Below, piece after piece: positions 19,701-27,465 of a stretch of 45,843 nucleotides of DNA. This DNA is from a virus, in IMG/VR virus record IMGVR_UViG_3300031673_000107, positions 1-45,843 of that record; one strand, 5' to 3'. How positions within the stretch are numbered: position 1 is the stretch's first letter; every line of letters begins with the position of its first letter. The position numbers were made by a program, and so were the translations under genes. Under the pieces are notes generated by a model that worked only from the letters and a program-made list of their open reading frames with translations, ran no database searches and had not been told where the DNA came from.

Positions 19701-19701
19701 G

Positions 19702-19989
19702 TTATTCTCCAGAAAGTTCTGAAATTTTTGTTCGTATTTCATCGATGCAGTCTGCTGCCATGCCGCACAGGTCTTCTTTCCTAGCTTCGAATATGTTGAT
19801 GTGAAATTGTCTTCGTATTTTAATTTGTTCGTTTGTTCGGTTATCTATATACGGTACGGTAATAATCATATAGAGGATATTGTTCGTAAAAATACTTTTT
19901 ATATTCCAATCATTGGGAGAATGTACCCAAAAAAAGTTTTCAAATTTTTGGGCTAGAACTGGTTTTATTGTTTTTGCCACCGAATCCAC
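19702..19989 (-). CDS. Hypothetical protein, 95 residues
   Basis: GTG at 19989 follows AAAGGAGAAAGCTAG. The product reads MDSVAKTIKPVLAQKFENFF, WVHSPNDWNIKSIFTNNILY and a positively charged strand KIRRQFHINIFEARKEDLCG. It looks alpha/beta. The next gene follows one base after its stop. No family is recognised. Confidence 0.6.
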   Translation of the reverse strand: MDSVAKTIKPVLAQKFENFFWVHSPNDWNIKSIFTNNILYMIITVPYIDNRTNEQIKIRRQFHINIFEARKEDLCGMAADCIDEIRTKISELSGE

Positions 19990-20003
19990 CTAGCTTTCTC
20001 CTT

Positions 20004-20402
20004 TTATTTTCGCTCGTCAGGGTGGGCTTTATAGTGTTGTGTGAAATACGCTAATTCTGGCAAAAGAATATTAACGTCTGGAGATAAATTTTCTTGCATA
20101 GCATACATTTCTTCTAAAGTAAACCAGCCGATTTCAACGATATTTCCATGCGGTTGACCGATCCATTCTAGACATACGCAAATATTGAGACGACATTCAT
20201 CTATAGGTGTTTGAAATAATAGATGAAAATTGTTGCCATCTATTCCAATTTCTTCTAATAATTTCCTATGTGCGGTTGCGATTAAGCACTGATCTTCTGG
20301 TTCTCTTTCTCCGCTTGGGTAAGCCCAAGTTCCTTCGGGAGAGTGTCGAATAAGCAAAAAGCGATTTTGATTTTGGAGAATTACTAAAACTACATCGATC
20401 AT
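20004..20402 (-). CDS. Nudix-fold protein with altered Nudix box, 132 residues
   Basis: Strands MIDVVLVILQNQNRFLLIRH lead to AYPSGEREPEDQCLIATAHR and KLLEEIGI, which is a Nudix box in outline. The key Glu of the R-E-x-x-E-E core is Lys here (R-K-L-L-E-E), the preceding Glu is Asp, and the box appears one residue longer than usual. Catalysis may be reduced or the substrate unusual. The rest (CVCLEWIGQPHGNIVEIGWF) fits the fold. The family hydrolyses nucleoside diphosphates linked to another group. AAAGGGGTG precedes the ATG, and the GTGTATAAT element at 20445-20453 lies in its leader. Confidence 0.75.
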   Translation of the reverse strand: MIDVVLVILQNQNRFLLIRHSPEGTWAYPSGEREPEDQCLIATAHRKLLEEIGIDGNNFHLLFQTPIDECRLNICVCLEWIGQPHGNIVEIGWFTLEEMYAMQENLSPDVNILLPELAYFTQHYKAHPDERK

Positions 20403-20444
20403 TTATTACACCCCTTTATGTTAAAACGGGGGCACTGTCATATA

Positions 20445-20453
20445 ATTATACAC
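20445..20453 (-). promoter_or_regulatory. GTGTATAAT promoter-like element, leftward
   Basis: On the minus strand GTGTATAATTATA sits about 45 bases upstream of the Nudix gene. It matches elements before the sigma-factor, portal, scaffold and HTH/RCC1 genes. No -35 box is evident. The sequence TATAATTATA is also a perfect palindrome. Confidence 0.5.
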
Positions 20454-20456
20454 CAT

Positions 20457-21032
20457 TTATCTACTATCGCCGTCTCCTCGTAGTGTATTGCGATTTTTAC
20501 GACTTAATAGTTTTTCTATGTTAAGATCGCATATTTCTTCTATAGATAAGCCACAAGCTTGATAAGCGATTGCTTTGATACACTGCAATATTGATGATAG
20601 GCCAGATGTTATGTTTACATAATATGGATATTTGCGTTCATGATTTCTGTTATGGCTATAGTACCATTGTTCGACTGATTTTGCTACTTCCGCCGATAAG
20701 CAGAAAAGGTGAATAGCAATTCTTGGTAAATCAAAATTTCTAACATGTTCTGCGGCTCTGTATCCCCCCATTATGTAAAGCATATCTATTTCTGCCATGA
20801 TTTCTGAACAAATTGTGGCAACATACCACATTATGTCCCCTAATTCCATGGCGATTGTTTTTTTACGTTCGGTGGTTATTATATTATTGTCATCGCGAAT
20901 AAGTTTTTTTATTTTTTCACATATTTCTCCACATTCTCCCATCAATCCAAGGGTTGGATATAACATATTCCTACCGATATCCGGGTAGATTGCCGTAATT
21001 TTGGTCTGTTTTTGGTATTCGCTTAGATTCAT
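20457..21032 (-). CDS. MazG-like nucleotide pyrophosphohydrolase, 191 residues
   Basis: The motif GLMGECGEICEKIKKLIRDD followed by MELGDIMWYVATIC is the E-x-x-E ... E-x-x-D metal-binding set of all-alpha NTP pyrophosphohydrolases (MazG superfamily). The C-terminus, IEEICDLNIEKLLSRKNRNT plus LRGDGDSR, is the typical MazG-like tail with R-K-x-R and G-D-G-D. There is an insertion of about 60 residues in the middle (HLFCLSAEVAKSVEQWYYSH), which makes it longer than usual. It would cleave NTPs or dNTPs, or lower (p)ppGpp-type signals. It overlaps the ClpP-like gene's end by 4 bases. Confidence 0.8.
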   Translation of the reverse strand: MNLSEYQKQTKITAIYPDIGRNMLYPTLGLMGECGEICEKIKKLIRDDNNIITTERKKTIAMELGDIMWYVATICSEIMAEIDMLYIMGGYRAAEHVRNFDLPRIAIHLFCLSAEVAKSVEQWYYSHNRNHERKYPYYVNITSGLSSILQCIKAIAYQACGLSIEEICDLNIEKLLSRKNRNTLRGDGDSR

Positions 21033-21739
21033 TTTTCTTCTATTTCGTATTCATTTTCTATTTCATGTTTAGTGCTTGTCATTCCAGGAGTCCACTTGTC
21101 ATTTTGAGTGTTTGTTGCAAAGAATTTGTATGGGTCGTCCAATCTTTCCATCACCCAATCAGCGAAACCATAAGAAACAGCTTGTTCGGCACTTAGTACC
21201 GTGTCGTGTGAACACATATTTTCAATTTTATCCAACGTAATTCGTGGTCTAGCTGCTCGCATTCTACTATAATAAATGCTGTATAGCTGTTTTCTTGTCT
21301 TAATGCTATATTTTATCCAAGCTTCAACTGCTTTACATGTACCGGACTCTGTTATATCTCCGTCATGAATCATAAAGACACAGTTTGGCGCGATGATACG
21401 TGAATCGCATGCTTGAAAAATAACCGATCCCATACTGGTAGCATATCCCCATGCTATACCATAAACATGGCAACGGGACATACGAATTGCATCAAACATA
21501 GCCATACCGTGATACCAATTTCCTCCAATATTATTCATATGAACAATTATAGGTTTATTGGAAATATTGCTTAGGTGAATCATGGCTTTCAGAAAAAATT
21601 CCGCCATACGACAATCGGTTCCAGATTCACCCTCTTCGTTTTCTGTTCCGGCTGTTTGTGAGCCCACGTAAATCAACCTCTGGGAAGGTAAATAATTAAA
21701 ATCGAATAAACGATCTACGTCTTCCTTTATCCGTGACAC
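21029..21739 (-). CDS. ClpP-like serine protease, 236 residues
   Basis: The ClpP fold is visible: KPIIVHMNNIGGNWYHGMAM, YGIAWGYATSMGSVIFQACD with the nucleophile S102, CVFMIHDGD with H125, and MCSHDTVLSAEQAVSYGFAD with D179 as third catalytic residue. The length is slightly above a single ClpP subunit because of an extended acidic C-terminus. Free ClpP-like proteins occur in phages as prohead proteases or as partners of host ClpX. It lies outside the head cluster, so a host-directed or regulatory role is more likely (inference). GTG start overlaps the preceding TAG. Confidence 0.8.
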   Translation of the reverse strand: MSRIKEDVDRLFDFNYLPSQRLIYVGSQTAGTENEEGESGTDCRMAEFFLKAMIHLSNISNKPIIVHMNNIGGNWYHGMAMFDAIRMSRCHVYGIAWGYATSMGSVIFQACDSRIIAPNCVFMIHDGDITESGTCKAVEAWIKYSIKTRKQLYSIYYSRMRAARPRITLDKIENMCSHDTVLSAEQAVSYGFADWVMERLDDPYKFFATNTQNDKWTPGMTSTKHEIENEYEIEEK

Positions 21740-22035
21740 TACATTATTTCTCCGCTTGTTATATAATCAAGTAGCACATCTAAACTGCAAAATCGACATA
21801 CTTTTTTTGCATCGCTGCCGCATTTGGGACAAAGTGATTTAATTGGAAAAGTATACGCGAACTGTGTTAAAATCTTTTCAGAACATTCATCGCAGACACA
21901 AATTCCGGATAAGATTATTTTGACATTTGCCCTTTTTTTGCAACAGACATCACAAAGAATTGTATCATGTTTTTGAGATTGCTTGGGCAATTTTGTCAAC
22001 AACCATTTCATAATGCGAAAAATATAAGTCCACAT
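21739..22035 (-). CDS. Zinc-binding protein with four Cys pairs, 98 residues
   Basis: ATG at 22035 has GAGGAG right before it; the ATG at 22062 is an alternative. The N-terminus MWTYIFRIMKWLLTKLPKQS is amphipathic and may touch the membrane. CDVCCKKRANVKIILSGICV, then CDECSEKI, CPKCGSDAKKVCRFC give two zinc sites. The start overlaps the upstream gene by about 70 bases, more than usual here. It is related in style to the zinc proteins of the rightward operon. Confidence 0.6.
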   Translation of the reverse strand: MWTYIFRIMKWLLTKLPKQSQKHDTILCDVCCKKRANVKIILSGICVCDECSEKILTQFAYTFPIKSLCPKCGSDAKKVCRFCSLDVLLDYITSGEIM

Positions 22036-22312
22036 AGTCTCCTCTTGTCCAAGTATATCCATCCAGTAGATTAGGATCGCTACGAATAATATCAGCTATA
22101 TGGGGAAGTTCAAGGCACAGTTGATCCCTAAAGGCCAATAAATTTCTGTAATATTTTAGATCGAAAACAATATCGCTGCCCACTATTCTTTTGATACGAC
22201 CACTTTTACCATCTGGCATTTTGTTAATTTTTTCAATGGCTTCTTTTTTGCCCAGAATAATAGCTTGCTTCCAGTTTTCTAAAATTATTTTTATTTTAGT
22301 TGAATTTACCAT
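21965..22312 (-). CDS. Hypothetical protein, 115 residues
   Basis: The product starts MVNSTKIKIILENWKQAIIL and has KINKMPDGKSGRIKRIVGSD and later LPHIADIIRSDPNLLDGYTW. It is helical and basic. The ribosome binding site is weak, and it overlaps the zinc-protein gene at its end. No family is recognised. Confidence 0.55.
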   Translation of the reverse strand: MVNSTKIKIILENWKQAIILGKKEAIEKINKMPDGKSGRIKRIVGSDIVFDLKYYRNLLAFRDQLCLELPHIADIIRSDPNLLDGYTWTRGDYVDLYFSHYEMVVDKIAQAISKT

Positions 22313-22364
22313 TGGATACTTTGTCCGTAATTTTGTTGAATCATAATTTAAGCCATTACAAATA

Positions 22365-23084
22365 TCACATCGAAAATTTTTCGTAACTTACATTCAAATA
22401 TTCTGCTGTCACACCTATGATTGGTTCGCTTATTTCGATGCCCACACAGTCTAGGCCAAGTCGTTGACACACTATTGCGGTAGTACCACTTCCCAAGAAT
22501 GGATCAAGAACACAACCATCCGGACAACAGTGTCCCTTTATTATTCGTTCCACCAGGGCTTCTGGAAGTTGTGTTGGACAGTGGTTCCTTCGTTCCTTAA
22601 AAGTCCCACAAATACGAGAGAACTCCCATACGTTAGGCGGCATTTTCCCGTCTTGGGAGGCTCGTTTGTCTTTATACTTTGTTTGTCGAGCACTGGGAAC
22701 TTTGATTTGTTCTGGTCGCACATAGTCAGAATTAAGCCAGTAGATGGGACGATAGCATAAGGCGTATTTGCCTTTGCTTGTCTGATCTTGTCCGAAGGTA
22801 TAATACCATTGCAATCTTTGAATCAATGAAATTTTTAGAGTATTTATAGTATTTTCTACTTCTCTGGTCCATTTTTCATTGAAAGTAAAAAAGATAGGCC
22901 CTTCAGTTAGGTTGGCCATTGTTTTGAGCCAAAGTTCAAGATTAGTTCTATATTCCTGTGTCGTTTGATTGTCTTTGAAGCCATTGTATTTAAGACCAAT
23001 ATTATCTGGTGGGTCTGCAACAATTAAGTCGATTTTATCGATTATCGGGGTTTTTTCAAATTTTCCATGAATTAATTTAATCAT
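22365..23084 (-). CDS. DNA methyltransferase (beta-class order, N6-adenine/N4-cytosine type), 239 residues
   Basis: The catalytic motif IV comes first (LIVADPPDNIGLKYNG, residues 20-35) and the SAM-binding motif I comes last (CVLDPFLGSGTTAIVCQRLG, residues 191-210), which is the beta-class order. Near the end, GLDCVGIEISEPIIGVTAEY is the conserved E-I-x pocket. Motif IV is DPPDN, with Asp where Tyr, Phe or Trp normally stacks on the flipped base; this is unusual. No restriction endonuclease lies beside it, so it is a solitary methylase, likely protecting phage DNA. It overlaps the 23077 gene by 8 bases. Confidence 0.85.
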   Translation of the reverse strand: MIKLIHGKFEKTPIIDKIDLIVADPPDNIGLKYNGFKDNQTTQEYRTNLELWLKTMANLTEGPIFFTFNEKWTREVENTINTLKISLIQRLQWYYTFGQDQTSKGKYALCYRPIYWLNSDYVRPEQIKVPSARQTKYKDKRASQDGKMPPNVWEFSRICGTFKERRNHCPTQLPEALVERIIKGHCCPDGCVLDPFLGSGTTAIVCQRLGLDCVGIEISEPIIGVTAEYLNVSYEKFSM

Positions 23085-23379
23085 ATTTTGTTTTCAATTC
23101 TATTCGTCTATGAATTGGTTTGCATTTTTGTTGTGGTTGAATGGGTTTGTCTCCGTCAGGACGCAGCATGCGTTTTCTCATGGTTTCCAAGGCATTTTCA
23201 GGTTTTGAAGGTGTTTCACTATCGATCCCATTAATCCCCTGTTTTTTGAAGACCGCGATAGCTTCTTGAGCTTTTTCATTGTTTTTATATTGACCAAGAA
23301 CATTGCCTGTTGGGATATGGATAACAGAATATGGTTGGATATATGGCAGGGTATTTTTACGAATAGCAAAATCAGACAT
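23077..23379 (-). CDS. Hypothetical protein, 100 residues
   Basis: The product starts MSDFAIRKNTLPYIQPYSVI and contains HIPTGNVLGQYKNNEKAQEA, with a basic C-terminus (MRKRMLRPDGDKPIQPQQKC). It is divergent from the rightward sigma-factor operon and is the first gene of the leftward block. No clear ribosome binding site is visible. Function unknown. Confidence 0.55.
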   Translation of the reverse strand: MSDFAIRKNTLPYIQPYSVIHIPTGNVLGQYKNNEKAQEAIAVFKKQGINGIDSETPSKPENALETMRKRMLRPDGDKPIQPQQKCKPIHRRIELKTKYD

Positions 23380-23458
23380 AACATCATGTTATACGTTTAA
23401 AATCACTATTTGTTTAGAAAAAAAAGAAAAATGGAACATTTTGTACGAAAAAGCACTG

Positions 23459-23497
23459 TATAATACTATGGAGAGATGTTATCGGACTGTGTATAAT
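23459..23497 (+). promoter_or_regulatory. Two -10 type elements (TATAAT and GTGTATAAT) before the sigma-factor operon
   Basis: CTGTATAAT ends at 23464, and GTGTATAAT lies at 23489-23497, 17 bases before the ATG at 23514. The second has no -35 match. It shares its nine bases with elements at 32412, 35340, 40324 and, on the other strand, 20453. The region is the intergenic space between divergent operons. Confidence 0.55.
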
Positions 23498-23513
23498 TAA
23501 AAGAGGTGATAAA

Positions 23514-23702
23514 ATGAGTAAATATGAAGTTACGCAAGTGGATGTAGATTTAATAGCGAAGGGTAGCGAAGAGGTGGAAGTTCAGGTGAGCGAAGACCTT
23601 GTTCAGGATGATCCTGATCCTAAAGTTGGTAAAGATATTGTTGAGCAAGCTTTGAAAAATTGCGAAGGAGATAATAATGGTATCGCAGGCTCTGTTGGAT
23701 GA
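23514..23702 (+). CDS. Acidic hypothetical protein, 62 residues
   Basis: The product reads MSKYEVTQVDVDLIAKGSEE and VEVQVSEDLVQDDPDPKVGK, then helical IVEQALKNCEG. It is strongly acidic. AGAGGTGATAAA is the ribosome binding site. It overlaps the sigma-factor gene by 26 bases and might act with it, as small acidic proteins sometimes regulate sigma factors, but this is inference. Confidence 0.6.
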   Translation: MSKYEVTQVDVDLIAKGSEEVEVQVSEDLVQDDPDPKVGKDIVEQALKNCEGDNNGIAGSVG

Positions 23703-24219
23703 AGCATATCCGATCATTGCGCGGATAGCCGGTATTCGTAGTAAGAATGGAGCTTTTGCGTATTATACGAACGAGGACATTTCACAAGAAGTTTGGTCTA
23801 TGTGTCTTGACGCTTTGGATAGATATGATAGGTCTGTAGGTCCGCTGGAGAACTACTTAGTGAAGCACGTGTCTAATCGTCTCAAGAATTTGAAACGAGA
23901 TAAATATTTTCGTCCAGGATCGGATTTGGCCACATCTGGTCATGCACATGTTCGCATTAGTCTTGTCAACGCATTGCCTTTGGATGCTGAGAATGCCGAT
24001 TCTGGATGTGTTATTCTTGGGTGTAGCTCTGCTCCTGTTAATCCGTTAGAACGTGTTATTTGTAATGAATCGATGGAGTATCTGAGAAAAAATCTTCCTA
24101 GTGGACTTGCAGATTATTTTGATGATATTATAAATGGTAATAAAATTAGCAAAATTTTGATGGATGAAATTCAATGCAAGGTCGTTAAGCTTTTAGAAGA
24201 AAGGGGCGACGATGGCTAA
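23677..24219 (+). CDS. Sigma-70-family-like RNA polymerase sigma factor, 180 residues
   Basis: A GAAGGAGATAATA sequence gives a strong start. Residues 25-75 read YYTNEDISQEVWSMCLDALD, RYDRSVGPLENYLVKHVSNR and LKNLKRDKYFRP. This is the sigma-70 region 2 pattern of a conserved D-x-x-Q-E-V-W, R-Y-D, then N-R-L-x-N-x-x-R-x-K-x-F, known from phage and bacterial sigma factors. The C-terminal part (NPLERVICNESMEYLRKNLP, then helical EIQCKVVKLLEERG) would be region 4 but is short and poorly recognisable. It heads the late operon. It could steer RNA polymerase to the GTGTATAAT elements. Confidence 0.7.
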   Translation: MVSQALLDEAYPIIARIAGIRSKNGAFAYYTNEDISQEVWSMCLDALDRYDRSVGPLENYLVKHVSNRLKNLKRDKYFRPGSDLATSGHAHVRISLVNALPLDAENADSGCVILGCSSAPVNPLERVICNESMEYLRKNLPSGLADYFDDIINGNKISKILMDEIQCKVVKLLEERGDDG

Positions 24220-25111
24220 ATTTCGTCGTTTGGCGAACGATCCTCAAGCAATCAAGGTATTCGAAGATGGTTTGCGACAAGGATTGACCGACAAACAAAT
24301 ACAAAATGCTTTATTGGATGCGTGCCATTATCGTTGGAATATAGATACTATCGCTAAAAGGCGAAGAGGTTTGGGAATAATCAAAAAGACTGGGGAGCCA
24401 GCTAATATAGAATTGTCTGATGCCCCCATGCTGGGCAGTCCACGGCCAGGTATGGATGAGTTTGAAAAGGCCCAATGGTTTAGAGCCCAGTTTAAAAAAA
24501 CACATCTTTATCAAACAATTCGTCAACAATTTGAATCCCATGAAGTTGATGTGTACATAGAAGATTATGGCAATTTATGCTGTCAGTTCGAAGATATCGT
24601 ACTGAGTGAATTTTTCCAAATTGACGATTTTTTGAAGCATCGTATTTTGGTAGATAGACAACTTATATTGGTCAAATCATTGCAACAGCAAATAGCTGAT
24701 TCACAAGAATGGTTTAGACAAAATCCTAAAAAAGAGGATGAAGATAAGGATTTTATCAAATATCGTATAATGCAACAGAGACAATTAGAAGACAGGTATA
24801 GATATCTTAAGAGCGCCAATGATCGATATGATGCTTTGGTTAAAGAGCGACAGAAAACTTATAGTAGCTTGGCCGCTACTCGTAAGGACCGTTTAGACGA
24901 ACTTAGAGGTGGAAAAGAAACCTTTTTTGCTCTTGTGTCATCTTTACAGCACTCTCAAGATGAGAGAAATCGTCAGGGAAGGTATGCGCAACTTACGAAA
25001 CTTGCTGCTAATGATGTTAGAAATATTTTTCGTACACCACAGGAGTTTCCTGATGGTACTGTGGCTCCTATTATTATGGACGAAAAAACTAATTTTGGAG
25101 AAGAAAATTAA
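24212..25111 (+). CDS. Candidate small terminase subunit, 299 residues
   Basis: The N-terminus NDPQAIKVFEDGLRQGLTDK, QIQNALLDACHYRWNIDTIA is helix-turn-helix-like, and a long helical middle (LEDRYRYLKSANDRYDALVK) suggests a coiled-coil oligomer. This DNA-binding plus oligomer layout and its position before the large terminase suggest TerS, which recognises packaging sites. But glycosyltransferase, Gmd and nuclease genes lie between, and I do not recognise a specific family. It overlaps the sigma-like gene by 8 bases. Confidence 0.45.
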   Translation: MAKFRRLANDPQAIKVFEDGLRQGLTDKQIQNALLDACHYRWNIDTIAKRRRGLGIIKKTGEPANIELSDAPMLGSPRPGMDEFEKAQWFRAQFKKTHLYQTIRQQFESHEVDVYIEDYGNLCCQFEDIVLSEFFQIDDFLKHRILVDRQLILVKSLQQQIADSQEWFRQNPKKEDEDKDFIKYRIMQQRQLEDRYRYLKSANDRYDALVKERQKTYSSLAATRKDRLDELRGGKETFFALVSSLQHSQDERNRQGRYAQLTKLAANDVRNIFRTPQEFPDGTVAPIIMDEKTNFGEEN

Positions 25112-26181
25112 TGAATATGGTGGCACTGTATATTTCTAGGCCAGGAATGGCTTATAGTGTATTACAAAGAGGATATGTAGATAGTCTTCGTGCGGCAGGT
25201 TGGAAAGTTTTGATTACTGATCTTCAGACTAAGTTAGGTTGTCGCCAATTGATTGAGTCACATAATATTAATCTAATTTTTACCCATTCTAGGTATGGTA
25301 TCCGCCAGTTGCCAATAGATACAATTAATAATCGCAATATTTCTGTAGTTGTTAATATTTTGCCATTTAATGGAAGGGACGGTGCTCACACAGACGAAGC
25401 GGCAATTCTCAGTAAGATAAAATTCGTAGTAGCACATACACAGTTAGAAACGGATGTATGGTCCGATCATCTAAAAGGTTGGTTCAACACATCTTTCCCA
25501 CTGATTCACTCACCTTTGGCCGGTAATATAATTACAGCCTTACCCACTGATTGTAGTTCATTAACCGATGTGGTGTTGGTGGCGAATTTGCGACATCGTC
25601 TTGTAGTAATGAAAAAACTAATCATTCCTCTGTTCAAGCAACTAGATATATTAGATTATTCATATCAAATTTTTGGAGATGAGTTATGGACAGAGACGGG
25701 ATTAAATTATAATGGTCCACTTTCAACTGATAAATTGGCTCAAGTTTATGCTACTGCAAAGGTGTGCCCTAATATTCATACACAACAACAGGTAGAGGAA
25801 AAAACATCTATTAATGAACGGCTTTTTACAATACCTCTCTGTGGGGGATATCAAATTGTTAACAGCCCGTTAGCAACTACATATTTGGGAAAACATATCA
25901 CAGTTGCATCTCGAACTAGTGATTTTATTGTTCACACCATTAATGCTATCGAAAATGCTGACCATAGACGTGAACAGATTCGTGGTGCAATGGAACACAT
26001 TGCGCACAATCACACTTATTTTAATCGTTTATTCAGTATTTTTTGTTCGTTGGGAAAATCTGATTGGGCCGATAGCATAAAAAAAACTGGATACGATTTA
26101 GCTATTAAACATTGCTGGGAAATGCGGGCGAGATTAAGTGCTGAAGAGAGAGGTGTGCCATGGGCAAAATCTTCTGTCTAG
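25111..26181 (+). CDS. Glycosyltransferase-like protein (CgeB/GT1-like), 356 residues
   Basis: An N-terminal Rossmann-like start has GYVDSLRAAGWKVLITDLQT and strands such as LIFTHSRYGIRQL. The C-terminal part has DYSYQIFGDELWTETGLNYN, LAQVYATAKVCPNIHTQQ, then INERLFTIPLCGGYQIVNSP, which matches the C-terminal sugar-nucleotide domain of CgeB-like glycosyltransferases (NERLFEIPxCGGFQIV). It would move a sugar from a nucleotide donor to a protein, DNA or glycan acceptor. It is near GDP-mannose 4,6-dehydratase, which supplies a deoxysugar donor. TAATG coupling with the preceding gene. Confidence 0.75.
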   Translation: MNMVALYISRPGMAYSVLQRGYVDSLRAAGWKVLITDLQTKLGCRQLIESHNINLIFTHSRYGIRQLPIDTINNRNISVVVNILPFNGRDGAHTDEAAILSKIKFVVAHTQLETDVWSDHLKGWFNTSFPLIHSPLAGNIITALPTDCSSLTDVVLVANLRHRLVVMKKLIIPLFKQLDILDYSYQIFGDELWTETGLNYNGPLSTDKLAQVYATAKVCPNIHTQQQVEEKTSINERLFTIPLCGGYQIVNSPLATTYLGKHITVASRTSDFIVHTINAIENADHRREQIRGAMEHIAHNHTYFNRLFSIFCSLGKSDWADSIKKTGYDLAIKHCWEMRARLSAEERGVPWAKSSV

Positions 26182-26201
26182 CAAAACAAAGGAGAACATG
26201 A

Positions 26202-26459
26202 ATGGGGAAAAATTCAAAACAACGTAGTTTTCATAAAAGAGTTGATGGGGTTACCATGCCTATTCGACGCAAAAGATCAAGATGGGGAAGGAACTGGCCG
26301 TGTTTATGTGGAAGTAATAAAAAGTACAAGCACTGTTGTATGGATCATATCCAAGCCTTGGATAGTGGTGATCAAAATGCTATCGTAACACCTATCCCGG
26401 AAGAGATGATCGTCGATATAGAGAAACTTAAGTTAAAAAGAGAGGAAAATAATGATTAA
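26202..26459 (+). CDS. SEC-C motif small zinc protein, 85 residues
   Basis: The motif NWPCLCGSNKKYKHCC is the SEC-C zinc-binding motif (C-x-C-x8-C-C) as found at the end of SecA and in many small proteins. It is preceded by a basic stretch KRVDGVTMPIRRKRSRWGRN. AAAGGAG precedes the ATG. SEC-C modules bind SecB, ribosomes or nucleic acids; the basic segment favours nucleic acid. It overlaps the next gene by 8 bases. Confidence 0.75.
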   Translation: MGKNSKQRSFHKRVDGVTMPIRRKRSRWGRNWPCLCGSNKKYKHCCMDHIQALDSGDQNAIVTPIPEEMIVDIEKLKLKREENND

Positions 26460-27465
26460 ATCTGCTTTGATCACAGGAGTTGTTGGTCAAGATGGTTCAT
26501 ATTTGGCCGAATTATTGTTAGACAAGGGGTATAAAGTTTACGGTCTAATTCGTCGTTCATCTGTTAATACCAAAGAACGAATAGTCCATTTGCTTGATAA
26601 TTCATCATTTGAACTTATTGAGGGAGACGTAACAGATGCGACCTGTATACATCGACTGGTTTCTGGAATTATGCCAGATGAGATTTATAATTTAGCAGCG
26701 ATGAGCCATGTGGGTACTTCTTTTGACCAACCAGTAACTACTTGTCAAATTAATGCATTGGGGCCGCTATATATCTTAGAAGTTATTCGTCAAACTTCTC
26801 CAAAAACACGATTTTATCAAGCTTCTACCAGTGAGTTAATGGGAGATACCAAAGTCGCATTCCAAAACGAAAAGACCCCATTTAATCCCAACTCGCCCTA
26901 TGCCGTTGCTAAATTAGCTGCTCATAATTATACTGCCCTTTATCGTCGTGCTTATAATATTTATGCGTGTGGGGGGATATTATTTAATCATGAGAGTCCA
27001 CGTCGTGGGGAAACTTTTGTAACTCGCAAGATTACTCGATATGTCGCTTCATTGTGGAATTGGATAAATATTAACGGTTGTATCCCTCAAAGTGGTATCG
27101 ATGTACCACCTTTGGTTCTCGGAAATATAGAGGCCAAAAGGGATTGGTCACATGCGAAAGATATGGTTTTTGGTATGTGGTTAATGTTACAACAAGACAT
27201 ACCAGAAGATTATGTTCTTGGTTCAGGAGAAACCCATGCTGTTAAAGATTTTTTGAAGATTGCATTCAGCATTATTGATTTAGATTATAGCGAATATGTA
27301 GTTATTGATCCTAAATATTATAGGCCAGTTGATGTAAATTTATTATGTGCCGATGCATCGAAAGCACGAAAACAATTGGGTTGGAAACCCAAGATTAATT
27401 TTGAACAACTAATTGATTGTATGGTTCGGAGCGATTACAAAAAAATATCTGGAAAGGAGATGTAA
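26452..27465 (+). CDS. gmd: GDP-mannose 4,6-dehydratase
   Basis: The NADP-binding motif is GVVGQDGSYLAELLL (G9, G12, G15). The catalytic set is present: S127/E128 in ASTSELMG, Y150 and K154 in SPYAVAKLAAHNY. FNHESPRRGETFVTRKITR is the diagnostic Gmd segment. At 337 residues it has the usual length. The enzyme turns GDP-D-mannose into GDP-4-keto-6-deoxymannose, a precursor of fucose and rhamnose-type sugars, in the cytosol. No second-step enzyme is seen in the window, so the host may supply it. It pairs with the glycosyltransferase just upstream. Overlaps the next gene by TAATG. Confidence 0.9.
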   Translation: MIKSALITGVVGQDGSYLAELLLDKGYKVYGLIRRSSVNTKERIVHLLDNSSFELIEGDVTDATCIHRLVSGIMPDEIYNLAAMSHVGTSFDQPVTTCQINALGPLYILEVIRQTSPKTRFYQASTSELMGDTKVAFQNEKTPFNPNSPYAVAKLAAHNYTALYRRAYNIYACGGILFNHESPRRGETFVTRKITRYVASLWNWININGCIPQSGIDVPPLVLGNIEAKRDWSHAKDMVFGMWLMLQQDIPEDYVLGSGETHAVKDFLKIAFSIIDLDYSEYVVIDPKYYRPVDVNLLCADASKARKQLGWKPKINFEQLIDCMVRSDYKKISGKEM

